From positions 129,176-193,175 of the forward strand of contig CAVTPF010000002.1 in the NCBI GenBank assembly GCA_963736525.1: a stretch of 64,000 nt of DNA. Direction: 5' to 3'. The DNA is from Bog-473 sp963736525. GTDB taxonomy: Bacteria > Actinomycetota > Acidimicrobiia > Acidimicrobiales > RAAP-2. Shown piece after piece: positions 17,124 through 26,292 of the stretch (the first letter of the stretch is position 1; the number at the start of each line of letters is the position of its first letter). The position numbers were made by a program, and so were the translations under genes. Below the pieces are notes generated by a model, which saw nothing but the letters and a program-made list of their open reading frames with translations, was not told where the DNA came from and made no database searches.

Positions 17124-17789
17124 TCAGCCGGGCGTGTGCAGCTCGGGCGGCCCGTGGTCGTCGTCCTCGACGACCTCCGCGTCGATCACGTCGGGATCGT
17201 GCGCCGGGCCCCCGCTCGGGGCGGGGTTCCATCCCGGCGGCGCGGCACCGCCGGTGAAGGTGGCGAAGAAGGCACCGGGCCCCTGCGTGAAGTTGACCTG
17301 CAGCGGGCGGCCGGCGTTCGGGCCCAGCTGCGCCCACAGCGGCAGCGCCCGTCGGTAGACGAGGTAGTACTGCACGGAGAGGGTCAGCCCCAAGTACAAC
17401 AGGAAGCTCGCCCCCTCCAGGCCGGCGGCGCCCGCGTGGTCGCCCCCGGCGTCGCCCGCGAAGTGCACGAGCAGCGAGACGAGCCACAGCGCCATGGTGA
17501 CGGCGGTGCCCTGTCGCACGACCCACCCGTTGCTGGCCCACACCCGCGTGGAGAGGCCGCGCAGGGCGCCCAACCCGACGGCGCCGACCAGCATCGTGCC
17601 GACGACCCAGGCCCATGCCGAAGAGGAGACGTGGTGATCGCCGGCGTAGGCGAACATCTCGAAGAGGCCGATCACGCCCAGGATCACGGGCAGGCGCGGC
17701 TGGAACACGCGCGGCACGGGCCGCACCCGGACCTGGCGCAGCAGCACGAAGATGAGGACCAACGCCCCCAGCGCGTACGAGAAGAACAT
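17124..17789 (-). CDS. Multi-pass membrane protein of unknown function
   Basis: 221 residues with a hydrophobic N-terminal two-thirds: segments around 2-17, 34-50, 60-80, 96-112 and 128-145, then a hydrophilic C-terminus rich in Pro, Gly and Asp (VIDAEVVEDDD). I do not recognise the family with certainty; the topology recalls DUF1453-like proteins. It lies 28 bp after the LLM oxidoreductase stop on the same strand, separated by a strong hairpin. Confidence 0.7.
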   Translation of the reverse strand: MFFSYALGALVLIFVLLRQVRVRPVPRVFQPRLPVILGVIGLFEMFAYAGDHHVSSSAWAWVVGTMLVGAVGLGALRGLSTRVWASNGWVVRQGTAVTMALWLVSLLVHFAGDAGGDHAGAAGLEGASFLLYLGLTLSVQYYLVYRRALPLWAQLGPNAGRPLQVNFTQGPGAFFATFTGGAAPPGWNPAPSGGPAHDPDVIDAEVVEDDDHGPPELHTPG

Positions 17790-17801
17790 CGGTTTCCAGC
17801 C

Positions 17802-17820
17802 TAGGGGGGCGGCCCCCCTA
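17802..17820 (-). terminator. GC-rich hairpin at the end of the LLM gene
   Basis: TAGGGGGG and CCCCCCTA form a perfect 8-bp stem around CGG, overlapping the stop codon of the LLM gene. There is no U-tract, which is common for actinobacterial terminators. It would end the amidohydrolase-FadE-FadE-LLM operon. Confidence 0.45.
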
Positions 17821-18801
17821 GCGGTTCAGCAGGGGTGCGACCTCGACGCCGAAACGGGCCGTCTGCTCGCAGAACTCCTCGGCGCTGCGCGCCATGAAGC
17901 GCACCTGCAGGTGGTTCACGCCCATGGCGACGAGCTCGCGCAGTGACGCCGCCACCTCCTCGCCCCCGCCGGCGAGCACCCAGTTGGGCTGGTCCCACCC
18001 CGAGCCGCCCGCCGTCAGGTAGATCGGTTCGACGATGGTGCCGATGTCGATCGGCGCCCCGCCGCGCAGCTCGGCCCGCAGCGCGCGCAGCCGGGCGATC
18101 TGGCCGGGCAGGTCGCGCCGTCGCGTCCCCTGGGGCAGCCACCCGTCGCCGAAGGCGGCCGTGCGGCGGATGGCCGCCGGCGAGGAGCCGCCGATCCAGA
18201 TGGGCGGGCGGGGCTGCCGGGCCGGCCGAGGGGCCAGGCCCATGTCGCGCGCCGGGAAGCGAGGACCGGGCAGCTCGGGGAACTCCTCGGTGAAGCAGCG
18301 GGCCAGCGCGGAGACGGCCTCGTCGGTGTGGCGGCCGCGCTCTTCGAAGCCCCCCGCGAAGAGCTCGTACTCCTCAGGCACGTGCCCTGCGCCCACGCCG
18401 ACGATGAGGCGGCCGCCCGACAGGTGGTCGAGCGTCGACAGCTCCTTCGCCGCCCGCAGCGGGTGACGCTGGGCGAGGATCAGCACGTGCGACAGGAGGT
18501 GCGTGCGGGCGGTCAGCCCGGCGAGCCAGCCGAGCGTCGCCGTCGTGTCGTACCAGACGGTGCCCATCGCGTCGGCCAGGCGGCGCGGGATGGCGGTGTG
18601 ATCGCACACGCCGAGATAGAAGAAGCCGGCCTCGTCGGCCACGCGCGCGATGCGGGCCAGCTCCGCCGGCCCGGCCTCCTTCTCCCAGTCGGCCACGTAC
18701 AGCGTCGACTGGGACTGAATGGGCAGCTGCATGCCGAAGACCACTTGCCCTTTCGGGACGGTGCGCACGACGTCGGCGGGGATCAGGCTGGGATCGGTCA
18801 T
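17818..18801 (-). CDS. LLM-class (F420-type) oxidoreductase
   Basis: 327-residue luciferase-like enzyme: N-terminal VFGMQLPIQSQS, ELARIARVADEAGFFYLGVCDH, TLDHLSGGRLIVGVGAGHVPEEYELF and IWIGGSSPAAIRRTAAFGDGWLP, a standard pattern for F420-dependent LLM enzymes. It is the last gene of a four-gene minus-strand operon with an amidohydrolase and two acyl-CoA dehydrogenases, so a role in breaking down a cyclic or acyl-CoA intermediate is plausible. An in-frame start at 18816 is the alternative. Confidence 0.86.
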   Translation of the reverse strand: MTDPSLIPADVVRTVPKGQVVFGMQLPIQSQSTLYVADWEKEAGPAELARIARVADEAGFFYLGVCDHTAIPRRLADAMGTVWYDTTATLGWLAGLTARTHLLSHVLILAQRHPLRAAKELSTLDHLSGGRLIVGVGAGHVPEEYELFAGGFEERGRHTDEAVSALARCFTEEFPELPGPRFPARDMGLAPRPARQPRPPIWIGGSSPAAIRRTAAFGDGWLPQGTRRRDLPGQIARLRALRAELRGGAPIDIGTIVEPIYLTAGGSGWDQPNWVLAGGGEEVAASLRELVAMGVNHLQVRFMARSAEEFCEQTARFGVEVAPLLNR

Positions 18802-18841
18802 GGATGGCACTCCCATCGGGCGAGGTCGCTCATGTGCTCGT

Positions 18842-19861
18842 TCACGCGGATGCGGCCAGTCCTGCCGCCAGCTCGGCGGGGCTCCCGAACGTGGTGGACA
18901 GGACGCGGGCGCGCTTGAGGTGCAGGTGGAGCGGGACCTCCCAGGTGAAGCCCATGCCCCCGTGCACCTGAATGGCGGTCCGCGCGTTGCCCAGCGCGGC
19001 CTCGTCGGCCAACAGCTTGGCGCCGGCGACGGCCCGCTGCACCAGTTCGGACGCCGGGCATCCGCCGGCCGCCGCTTCCGACTCGGCGACGTCCGGCGCG
19101 TCGCACATGCAGGCAGCGGCGTGCACGGCCGCCCGCGCCACCTCGGCGCGCACGAGCATGTCGGCGCACATGTGCTTGACCGCCTGGAAGCTGCCGATGG
19201 GCTTGCCGAACTGTTGGCGCTCCTTGGCGTAGGCCACGGCGAGGTCGAGCACCTCGGCCGCGTGGCCCACCTGCAGCGCAGCGGTCAGCAAGGCGCCGTC
19301 GCGCGCCAGGTGCAGGCCCGCCTCGGCGACCGGCTCGCCCGCGGGCAGCGACTCGAGGCGCCACAGCGGCGTCAGCGGGTCGAGTGGTGCGGCCATGCGG
19401 CCGTCGGGGGACGCCGCGGGTGCGGGCGCCAACAGCCGGGGCCCCGCGTGGCCGGCACCCACGACGAGCAGCGCGTCCAGCGAGACCAGGTGCTCCACGA
19501 GGATCGGTCCCGGTCCGGTGCCGGTCGCGTGCGCACCCACCATGGCCCGCCCCTCGGCGGCGCCGTCCACGAGCCCCGCGTCCACGGCCAGGAACGTGCC
19601 CACCAGGGGACCGGGGACGAGCGCGCGGCCCAGTTCCTCGAACACGACGACCGCGTCCGCCAGGCCCAGCCCGGTGCCCGCCGGCTCGGGCAGCGTCAAG
19701 GCGAACACGCCCGTCTCGCCCAGCGCGGCCCAGTCGCCGCCGCCGACGGCGCGCTCGTCGCCCTCGCGGGCGCGCAGGTGCTCGAGCGGCATCCGGCCGG
19801 CCACCATGGACCGGACGGCCCCGGCCAGCTCGCGCTGCTCCTGGGTGACGCGGAAGTCCAT
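18842..19861 (-). CDS. Acyl-CoA dehydrogenase, small/beta-type subunit (FadE-like)
   Basis: 339 residues, shorter and more diverged in the N-terminal half than classical acyl-CoA dehydrogenases. The C-terminal domain is clear: YAKERQQFGKPIGSFQAVKHMCADM and IQVHGGMGFTWEVPLHLHLKRA. The ATG overlaps the stop of the upstream full-length FadE (ATGA). Adjacent unequal FadE pairs form alpha2beta2 heterotetramers in actinobacterial steroid degradation, where only some subunits keep the catalytic glutamate; I infer the same here. Confidence 0.85.
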   Translation of the reverse strand: MDFRVTQEQRELAGAVRSMVAGRMPLEHLRAREGDERAVGGGDWAALGETGVFALTLPEPAGTGLGLADAVVVFEELGRALVPGPLVGTFLAVDAGLVDGAAEGRAMVGAHATGTGPGPILVEHLVSLDALLVVGAGHAGPRLLAPAPAASPDGRMAAPLDPLTPLWRLESLPAGEPVAEAGLHLARDGALLTAALQVGHAAEVLDLAVAYAKERQQFGKPIGSFQAVKHMCADMLVRAEVARAAVHAAACMCDAPDVAESEAAAGGCPASELVQRAVAGAKLLADEAALGNARTAIQVHGGMGFTWEVPLHLHLKRARVLSTTFGSPAELAAGLAASA

Positions 19862-21042
19862 CAGCGCGCCTTGGGCAGCCCGAGGATCCGCTCGGCGACG
19901 ATGTTGCGCTGCACCTGTGACGTGCCGGCGGCGATCGTCAGCGACACGGACTTGAACCACGAATGGAGTTGTTCGCCGTTGCCGAGCGGCGCTCCGTCGG
20001 GTCCCACCAAGGGATCGGCGCACAGCGCACCCCGGTCGAGCACTTCTTGGGCCAGGTCCCCGAGTGCCTGCGCGTGCTCGGAGAACGAGAGCTTGAACAC
20101 CGAGCCGCCGATGCCCGGGATCCCGCTCTGTGCCGCCTCGGAGACGGTGCGCTTGGTGAGCGCCCACAGCGCGTCGAACGCCGCGACCAGATGGCCGATC
20201 CGCCGGGCCAGGCCGGCGTCCCGGAGGAGGCCGAGGCGGTGGGCGAGCGCCCGGAGCTCACCCAACAGCCGCACGCACTCGAGCAGGTCGCCCACGAAGG
20301 CGGTGCCCCGCTCGAAGGACAGCGTGACCATGGTGACGCGCCAGCCGTCGTTCTCCTCGCCGACGCGGTTGGCCACCGGGATGCGCACCTCGTTGAGGAA
20401 GAGCTCGGCGAACTCGGTGGTCCCTTCGATGGTGCGCAGCGGCCGGATCTCTATGCCGGGCGCGTCCATCGGCATGATCAGCCAGGTGATGCCGCGGTTG
20501 CCCTCGTCGCCGGTCCGCACGAGGAGCTCGCAGAAGTCGGCGACGAAGGCGTAGGACGTCCAGATCTTCGAACCGGTCACGACGTAGTCGTCGCCGTCGC
20601 GCACCGCCCTGGTGCGCAGCGACGCCAGGTCGCTCCCGGCGTCGGGCTCGCTGAAGCCCTGGCACCACACCTCCTGGCCGCGCAGGATGGGAGGCAGGTG
20701 GCGTTCCTTCTGCTCCGGCGTGCCCTCGGCGATGAGCGTCGGCCCCGCGTGCAGCAGGCCGACGAAATTCACGCCCACGTAGGGCGCCCCGGCCCGCTCG
20801 CACTCCTCCTTGAAGATCAGCTGTTCCACCGGGGAGGCGCCGCGACCGCCGCCCTCGACGGGCCAGTCGACGCCGGCGTAGCCCGCGTCGTAGAGCAGGC
20901 GCTGCCAGCGCAGGTCGTAGGCGCGCCGGGCCGACCAGTCGTCGTGGGGCGGTGGGTCGCCCACCCCGGGCAAGGTGGACGTCAGCCAGCGCCGCAGCTC
21001 GTCACGAAACGCCTGCTCGGACGCGGTGTAGCGCAGGTCCAT
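19861..21042 (-). CDS. Acyl-CoA dehydrogenase, large/alpha-type subunit (FadE-like)
   Basis: 393 residues, full acyl-CoA dehydrogenase length. Visible features: EVWCQGFSEPDAGSDLASLRTRA and KIWTSYA of the middle beta-domain with FAD and substrate contacts, and C-terminal GTSQVQRNIVAERILGLP. It oxidises a CoA thioester at alpha-beta positions and passes electrons to ETF. It starts 30 bp after the amidohydrolase and overlaps its smaller partner, so the two are probably one heteromeric enzyme. Confidence 0.9.
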   Translation of the reverse strand: MDLRYTASEQAFRDELRRWLTSTLPGVGDPPPHDDWSARRAYDLRWQRLLYDAGYAGVDWPVEGGGRGASPVEQLIFKEECERAGAPYVGVNFVGLLHAGPTLIAEGTPEQKERHLPPILRGQEVWCQGFSEPDAGSDLASLRTRAVRDGDDYVVTGSKIWTSYAFVADFCELLVRTGDEGNRGITWLIMPMDAPGIEIRPLRTIEGTTEFAELFLNEVRIPVANRVGEENDGWRVTMVTLSFERGTAFVGDLLECVRLLGELRALAHRLGLLRDAGLARRIGHLVAAFDALWALTKRTVSEAAQSGIPGIGGSVFKLSFSEHAQALGDLAQEVLDRGALCADPLVGPDGAPLGNGEQLHSWFKSVSLTIAAGTSQVQRNIVAERILGLPKAR

Positions 21043-21071
21043 GCGTCAGGGGTGCTGCGGCCCGCCGGGGG

Positions 21072-22280
21072 TCAGGCGACCAGGTCGAGGCCGAACAGCC
21101 GGATGGCGTTGCCTCGCACGATCTTGCGGCGCTGCGCGTCGGTCAGCTCCGCCATCTGCTCCTCGGCGATCTCCTTGGTCCGCGGCCAGGTCGAGTCCGA
21201 ATGCGGGTAGTCGGACTCGTAGGTGATGTTGTCCTCGCCGATCTCCTCCACCGAGCGCAGGCCGTGGGCGTCGTCGAAGAAGCACCCCCACACGTGGTCC
21301 GGGAAGTAGCTCGACGGCTTCTCGGGCACGATGTCCGCCACGCCGGCCCAGCCGCGGTTGTCCTCCCACACCCGGTCGGCCCGCTCCAGGATGTAGGGGA
21401 TCCAGCCGATCTGGCCCTCCGAGTAGGCCACCTTCAGGTCCGGGAAACGGACGAAGACGCCGCTGAAGAGGAAGTCGACCAGGGAGAAGGTGGCGTTCGT
21501 GTGCGTCAGGGTCGAGCCCACCGCCGGTGGCGCATCCGGTGACGTCGAGGGCATCTTCGACGAGCTGCCGATGTGCATGTTGACGATGGTCCGGGTCTCC
21601 GCGCAGGCCCGGAAGAAGGGGTCCCAGTAGTGGTCCGGGTCGTGCACGCTCGGCAGGCCCAGGAAGGGCGGGATCTCGCTGAAGCAGACGGCCCGCACGC
21701 CGCGCGCTGCGTTGCGCCGCACCTCCGCTGCGGCCAGCTCGACGTCCCACAGCGGAATGAGGCACAGCGGGATGAGACGGCCGCCCGAGTCGCCGCACCA
21801 CTCCTCGACCATCCAGTCGTTGTAGGCCTTCACGCAGAGCAGCCCCAGCTCCTTGTCCTTGGCCTCCGTGAACGTCTGGCCGCAGAAGCGGGGAAAGGTG
21901 GGGAAGCACAGCGCCGCCTCGATGTGGTTGGCGTCCATGTCGTCCAGGCGGGGCTTCACCTCGTAGGAGCCCGGCCGCATGTCCTCGTAGGTGACGCCCT
22001 TCATGGTCACCTCGTCGCGCGGCACGCCCACGGCGGAGTCGACCCGCAACAGCGGCCGCTTGAGGTCCTCGTAGTACCACCAGTCGACGGGCAGGCCCTC
22101 GGCACCCGGCTTGACCTTCAGCTGTCCGCCACGGAATTCGACCTCGGGCATCGGCGCCCGCACGATCCGCGGGCCCACCTCGGCGTACTTGGACGGGAGG
22201 CGGTCCTGCCACACGTTGGGCGGCTCGACCACGTGGTCGTCGACCGAGATGATCATGGGCAGGGGCTCAGCCATGGCCAT
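21072..22280 (-). CDS. Amidohydrolase-2 family metal-dependent hydrolase
   Basis: 402 residues of the amidohydrolase-2 (PF04909) type: N-terminal metal pair in ISVDDHVVEPPNVW, NMHIGSSS in the middle, and late ESDYPHSDSTWP with the conserved Asp. Members hydrolyse or decarboxylate ring compounds. It is first in the operon with two FadE and an LLM enzyme, and the 13-bp palindrome sits 18 bp before its start. The metabolite handled is unknown. Confidence 0.88.
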   Translation of the reverse strand: MAMAEPLPMIISVDDHVVEPPNVWQDRLPSKYAEVGPRIVRAPMPEVEFRGGQLKVKPGAEGLPVDWWYYEDLKRPLLRVDSAVGVPRDEVTMKGVTYEDMRPGSYEVKPRLDDMDANHIEAALCFPTFPRFCGQTFTEAKDKELGLLCVKAYNDWMVEEWCGDSGGRLIPLCLIPLWDVELAAAEVRRNAARGVRAVCFSEIPPFLGLPSVHDPDHYWDPFFRACAETRTIVNMHIGSSSKMPSTSPDAPPAVGSTLTHTNATFSLVDFLFSGVFVRFPDLKVAYSEGQIGWIPYILERADRVWEDNRGWAGVADIVPEKPSSYFPDHVWGCFFDDAHGLRSVEEIGEDNITYESDYPHSDSTWPRTKEIAEEQMAELTDAQRRKIVRGNAIRLFGLDLVA

Positions 22281-22297
22281 GGAGCGTAGCCCGCACC

Positions 22298-22310
22298 TGA
22301 CGGGGCGTCA
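22298..22310. promoter_or_regulatory. Palindromic operator-like site 2 (TGACGGGGCGTCA)
   Basis: Perfect 5-bp arms and a downstream GA, 18 bp upstream of the amidohydrolase start codon on the minus strand. Same sequence pattern and similar distance as sites at 11019, 32328 and 39430. Confidence 0.65.
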
Positions 22311-22345
22311 GAAGCGGCGGCGCCCGCTGCTCAGAACACCTCGTC

Positions 22346-23062
22346 TCACCCGAGCACCTCGTCGAACAGGTCGAGCATGGCCTGCCAGGAGCGACGGTCG
22401 GTCGGCTCGTGGTAGGCGATGCCCGGGATGCCCACCGTCTCGGCGCCGGGCCGGGTGAAGGAGTGCACCGCCCCGCCGTAGACGTAGAGCTGCCAGTCCA
22501 CCTCGCCGGCCCGCATCTCCTCCTCGAAGCCGCGCCGCTGGGCGTTGTCGACGATGGGGTCGTCGGCGCCGATGAGCGCCAGCACCTTCCCGACGATGTT
22601 GCGGGCGTCCTCCGGGCGCGCCGTGGCGAGCCCGGCATGGAAGCCGACGACCGCCTTGAGGTCGGCGCCGCCGCGCGCCAGCTCCAGCGACAGCGTGCCG
22701 CCGAAGCAGTAGCCGATGGCGGCCAGGCGGTCGGTGTCGGCGCGGGCCTCGGCGCGCAGCACGTCGAGCCCGGCGGTGCCGATGGCCCGGGTGCGCAGCG
22801 GATCGGCCGACAGCTCGCCCAGGCGGGCCATCATCTGCTCGCGGTCGGTGAGCGGGCGACCGTCGCCGTGATAGTCGAGGGCGAAGGCGACGTAGCCGAG
22901 CTCGGCGAGCCGGGTGGCCCGGGAGCGGCCGAAGTCGTCGAGCCCCGGCCCCTCGTGGGAGACGAGGACGCCGGGGCGCCGATCGGTGCCGTCGGGCAGG
23001 GCGAGGGTGCCGACCATGGTGCGGCCGTCGGCGTCGTACGCGATGTCGCGGGTGGTGACCAT
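22346..23062 (-). CDS. Dienelactone hydrolase family protein
   Basis: 238-residue alpha/beta hydrolase. The nucleophile is cysteine, Cys119 in IGYCFGG, as in dienelactone hydrolases; the acid is Asp in IGADDPIV and the base His in GGAVHSFTRPGA. These enzymes open lactones or esters in ring-degradation pathways. It lies 66 bp upstream of the amidohydrolase operon on the same strand, but the palindromic site between them suggests separate transcription. Confidence 0.9.
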   Translation of the reverse strand: MVTTRDIAYDADGRTMVGTLALPDGTDRRPGVLVSHEGPGLDDFGRSRATRLAELGYVAFALDYHGDGRPLTDREQMMARLGELSADPLRTRAIGTAGLDVLRAEARADTDRLAAIGYCFGGTLSLELARGGADLKAVVGFHAGLATARPEDARNIVGKVLALIGADDPIVDNAQRRGFEEEMRAGEVDWQLYVYGGAVHSFTRPGAETVGIPGIAYHEPTDRRSWQAMLDLFDEVLG

Positions 23063-23131
23063 GGGCGCACGGTAGCGCCCGCTGCGGTGCAGCTCACAGT
23101 TCCCTCACATGCGGTGGTCACACTGGGTGAC

Positions 23132-24379
23132 GTGTCGAGGTGTGACGGAAGCCCCGTCGCGTGCCCGCCGGGTGCCCGGGCAGCGGCCGTCATCGTCGCG
23201 GTGGTGCTCGCCCTCGCGGCCGGCGTCGATGCCGGAGCGGCCCCAGCGCCACCGCCAGCGCCAGCGCCAGCGCCACCCGCCGCCTACCAGGTGGCCTACG
23301 CGGGCGTGCAGTCCGAGGTGCGGGGCTTCGCCGCGCTGGCGCCCTCGAGCCCGTGGCACCCCCGCACGACCGTGGGCACCGAGCTGCTCGCCGCCAACGG
23401 GAACATCGGCCAGGCGCTGCTCGGTCCCCGCGCGCTCGAGAGCGTCGGCGTGGAGCTGCACGCCTTCCAGCACCTCGGGGTCCAGGGGGTGACGGTGGAC
23501 GTGTCGTATCCCCTCCTGCTCGCCACCACGCCCGGGCACTCCGGGTATCTCGCCTTCTACGAGAGCGTGGCCCGCGACGTCCGACGGGACCACATGGTGC
23601 TGTCGGTCGAGGAGAACCCCGTCTTCGCCGGCACGCCCCTCACCGCGCTCCAGCTCAGCTATGCGGGCCTCACCCTCGAGAGCTACGCGCAGGGAGAGCG
23701 CGAGGAGGCGCAGGTCATCGTCGACGACCTCCGTCCCGCATACCTGTCCCTGCTCACCGAACCGGACACCTTCACCGACGCGCTGGGTGTCGACGTGGAC
23801 AGCCCCACCCTGGCGGCCCAGCTCGTGCGGCGCGAGCTGAGCGGGCTCCGGCGCGGCAGCACGCTGGTGGGCGCCGGGACGGGCACCTGGAGCGACCCGG
23901 CCATCGACCGGGCGCTGCTGGCACAGACCTCCATCGACTATCTCGACGTGCACGTGTATCCCCTCGGCCCGCAGGAGATCGCCAATCTGCGTGCCGACAC
24001 GTCCGCGGCGAAGGTGGCCCACAAGCCTCTCGTCATGGACGAGACCTGGCTGGACAAGCCGTCGCCGGGGGAGGGCGAGGGCCCCGCCGGCGCACCGGCC
24101 GAGCTCCAGGTGAAGAGCTACAGCTTCTGGGAGCCGCTCGACGAGTCCTACGTGCAGGCCATGACCGCGTACGTCCGAGCGGAGGGTTACCGCTACGTCT
24201 CCTATTTCGACGGGGCGCGGGCGTTCTTCGGGTACCTGACCTGGTCGCCCGCGTTGGCGACCGCGTCCTACGCGGATTTCACGCACGAGTACAACCAGCT
24301 GGTCGGGGCGAACATGCTCGCCGGCACCGTGTCCGGCACGGGCCACGTGCTCTCGGACCTCCTCGAGCGGCCAGCGTAA
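23132..24379 (+). CDS. Secreted glycosidase-like TIM-barrel protein
   Basis: 415 residues: signal peptide (AAAVIVAVVLALAAGVDAGA), an Ala-Pro linker, then a domain with SIDYLDVHVYPLG and LVMDETWLDKP, which resemble the late strands of clan-A glycoside hydrolases, where the Glu of DETW would be the nucleophile. I cannot name the family or the sugar. An alternative is a secreted non-enzymatic TIM barrel. GTG start chosen because it gives a clean signal peptide. Confidence 0.6.
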   Translation: MSRCDGSPVACPPGARAAAVIVAVVLALAAGVDAGAAPAPPPAPAPAPPAAYQVAYAGVQSEVRGFAALAPSSPWHPRTTVGTELLAANGNIGQALLGPRALESVGVELHAFQHLGVQGVTVDVSYPLLLATTPGHSGYLAFYESVARDVRRDHMVLSVEENPVFAGTPLTALQLSYAGLTLESYAQGEREEAQVIVDDLRPAYLSLLTEPDTFTDALGVDVDSPTLAAQLVRRELSGLRRGSTLVGAGTGTWSDPAIDRALLAQTSIDYLDVHVYPLGPQEIANLRADTSAAKVAHKPLVMDETWLDKPSPGEGEGPAGAPAELQVKSYSFWEPLDESYVQAMTAYVRAEGYRYVSYFDGARAFFGYLTWSPALATASYADFTHEYNQLVGANMLAGTVSGTGHVLSDLLERPA

Positions 24380-24449
24380 ATTCGAGCCCGGCCCAGCCCG
24401 GCCCGCCCCGTGCGGCGGCCCCACCCCGGCTGCACGCCATACTGTCGCG

Positions 24450-25613
24450 ATGCGCGTGGAGGACCGCCGCCACCTGCAATTGGGATTGGCGGCCGCGCTG
24501 GTGGCGCCGGTTGCGCTGCTGCTGGGTGCCTGCGGTTCGGGCCCGGCGACCCCGCATGCGAACACGCAGACCTCGCACCCCTCCGGCTCGGTCCCGGCCG
24601 CGGCGGCAACCACGACCACCGCGACCCCGGCCTCCACGCTCCCGGCGCTGCCGACGACGGGTCCGCTGCAGGCGGGATCCCCCATCGCGCTTCCCTTCTC
24701 CGCCGACCGCGTCACCGCGGCCGAGAGCCCCGACGGCGCGGTGTTCGCGGCTCCGCAGGACCCGACCAACCCGGCGCCCGCGATCGCCTGGGCGGTGGAC
24801 GGCAACGGCCCGGCCGCCATCGCGGAGCACGTGCCGACGGGCATCGCCGCGCTCGCCGCGGACGGCACCAACCTCTACGCCGCCACCTACTCCACCGTGT
24901 ACGCCTACAACAGGGCGAGCGGGAACCAGGACGGACAGTGGACGATGCCGACCGTCAACGCGGCCAACAGCTCCGACGCCGATCTGGTCTCCATGGCGGC
25001 GGCCGGCGGCGCCGTGCTCGTGTCGGTGACGCAGGGCGACACCGTCAGCGTCTACCGGATCAATCCCGCCTCGTCGGCGTCGCCGCACCTGCTGGTCCGC
25101 GGGCTCGGCGACGCCATCGGCCCCGACGGTTCCGTCTACTACGAGAGCACCGCCCACCGCCTGACGGTGTTGCGACCCAACGGCGCCACCGTCACCGGTC
25201 CGGCGCTGGCCGACACACCCAACGGCCTGGGCGGCGGCGTGCAGTACGTCGACGTCGTCGCCGGCGGTGCCGTCTGGGTCAGCGAGCCGGCCGGCCAGGG
25301 CCTCGATGCCCAGTACGCCACCTTCGACTCCTCCACGCTCGGCGCGCTCGGGTCCTACAGCGGCTCCGTCACCAGCAGCGTGGTCGACAGCGCTGCCGGG
25401 CCGCTGGTCCTGGAGCCGGCCGGCACCGGCGCGTCCTGCCCACAACCTGCGGCGGGCACGTCCCCGATGTCGTGCGTCCTGCGCATCGACCAGCACGGCA
25501 ACGTGAGCGACCCGGTGAGCGTCGGGGCCGCCGTCACCCTGCTCGGCCCCGCCCCCTCCGTCGTGGTGTCCGACACCTCGACCGGCCAGTTCGACCTGCT
25601 GCGCCTGTCCTAG
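24450..25613 (+). CDS. Lipoprotein with beta-propeller-like repeats
   Basis: 387 residues. Lipobox LLGAC near residue 28 marks a lipoprotein anchored to the outer face of the membrane, followed by a Thr/Pro/Ala-rich linker. The rest alternates short strands such as GIAALAADGTNLYAATYSTVYAYNR and GDAIGPDGSVYYES, reminiscent of a beta-propeller. No catalytic motif is visible. It starts 70 bp after the secreted glycosidase-like gene on the same strand; the two might act together at the cell surface. Confidence 0.65.
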   Translation: MRVEDRRHLQLGLAAALVAPVALLLGACGSGPATPHANTQTSHPSGSVPAAAATTTTATPASTLPALPTTGPLQAGSPIALPFSADRVTAAESPDGAVFAAPQDPTNPAPAIAWAVDGNGPAAIAEHVPTGIAALAADGTNLYAATYSTVYAYNRASGNQDGQWTMPTVNAANSSDADLVSMAAAGGAVLVSVTQGDTVSVYRINPASSASPHLLVRGLGDAIGPDGSVYYESTAHRLTVLRPNGATVTGPALADTPNGLGGGVQYVDVVAGGAVWVSEPAGQGLDAQYATFDSSTLGALGSYSGSVTSSVVDSAAGPLVLEPAGTGASCPQPAAGTSPMSCVLRIDQHGNVSDPVSVGAAVTLLGPAPSVVVSDTSTGQFDLLRLS

Positions 25614-25623
25614 CGCCCACCCG

Positions 25624-26292
25624 TCAGGCGATCGCCTCGGGTGGGGGCCCGGCCCCCGGGGGTTCGAAGGACGCCTGGAACAGGATGGCACTGGCCAGGC
25701 TGCGATGCGGCCGCCAGGGCTCCGCGATCTCCAGCACCTCGCCCGGCGTGGGGAGCCGCGCCAGCCCGTAGGCGCGCTGGATGATCTTGCGCAACGCGAG
25801 GTCGCCCGGCAGCACGACGTCGGGGCGGTCCAGGGCGATGATCAGCATCCCGTGCACCGTCCACGGCCCGATGCCGGGGATCCCCGTCAGGCGCCGCTCG
25901 ATCTCCTCGTCCGACGTCGCGCGCAGCTGGTCGTCGGACAGCGACCCGTCGGCGAAGGCCGCCGCCACGGTCCGCAACGTGTCGGCCTTGCGCCCCGAGA
26001 GCCCGGTCTCTCGGAAGGCGGCTCCGTCCATGGCCAGCAGCTCGGCCGGCTCGGGGAGCCGGCCGTCGAAGGGCGCGCACAGACGGTCGAGGATGCGGCG
26101 GGTCGATGCGACCGACAGCTGCTGGCCGATGACCTGGAACACGATGGCACCGAAGGCGTCCATCGGCGGCAGGTCGCGCAGCCACGCCCGCGGGTCGAAG
26201 TCCCGATGCGCGGCGATGAGCCGTGCCAGCACCGGGTCGACCCGGCTCAGGTGCGTGAGCGCCGCACTCGTCTCCGCGCGGCGCCGCGCCAT
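25624..26292 (-). CDS. DNA-3-methyladenine glycosylase (AlkA-like, HhH-GPD)
   Basis: 222 residues. Helix-hairpin-helix segment LTGIPGIGPWTVHGMLI and catalytic aspartate in VLPGDLALRK, with QVIGQQLSVASTRRI earlier, define the HhH-GPD base-excision glycosylases of the AlkA type. It removes alkylated purines from DNA. The ATG overlaps the stop of the upstream SDR (ATGA), probably fortuitous operon packing. A second AlkA domain lies at 28195-29814. Confidence 0.9.
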   Translation of the reverse strand: MARRRAETSAALTHLSRVDPVLARLIAAHRDFDPRAWLRDLPPMDAFGAIVFQVIGQQLSVASTRRILDRLCAPFDGRLPEPAELLAMDGAAFRETGLSGRKADTLRTVAAAFADGSLSDDQLRATSDEEIERRLTGIPGIGPWTVHGMLIIALDRPDVVLPGDLALRKIIQRAYGLARLPTPGEVLEIAEPWRPHRSLASAILFQASFEPPGAGPPPEAIA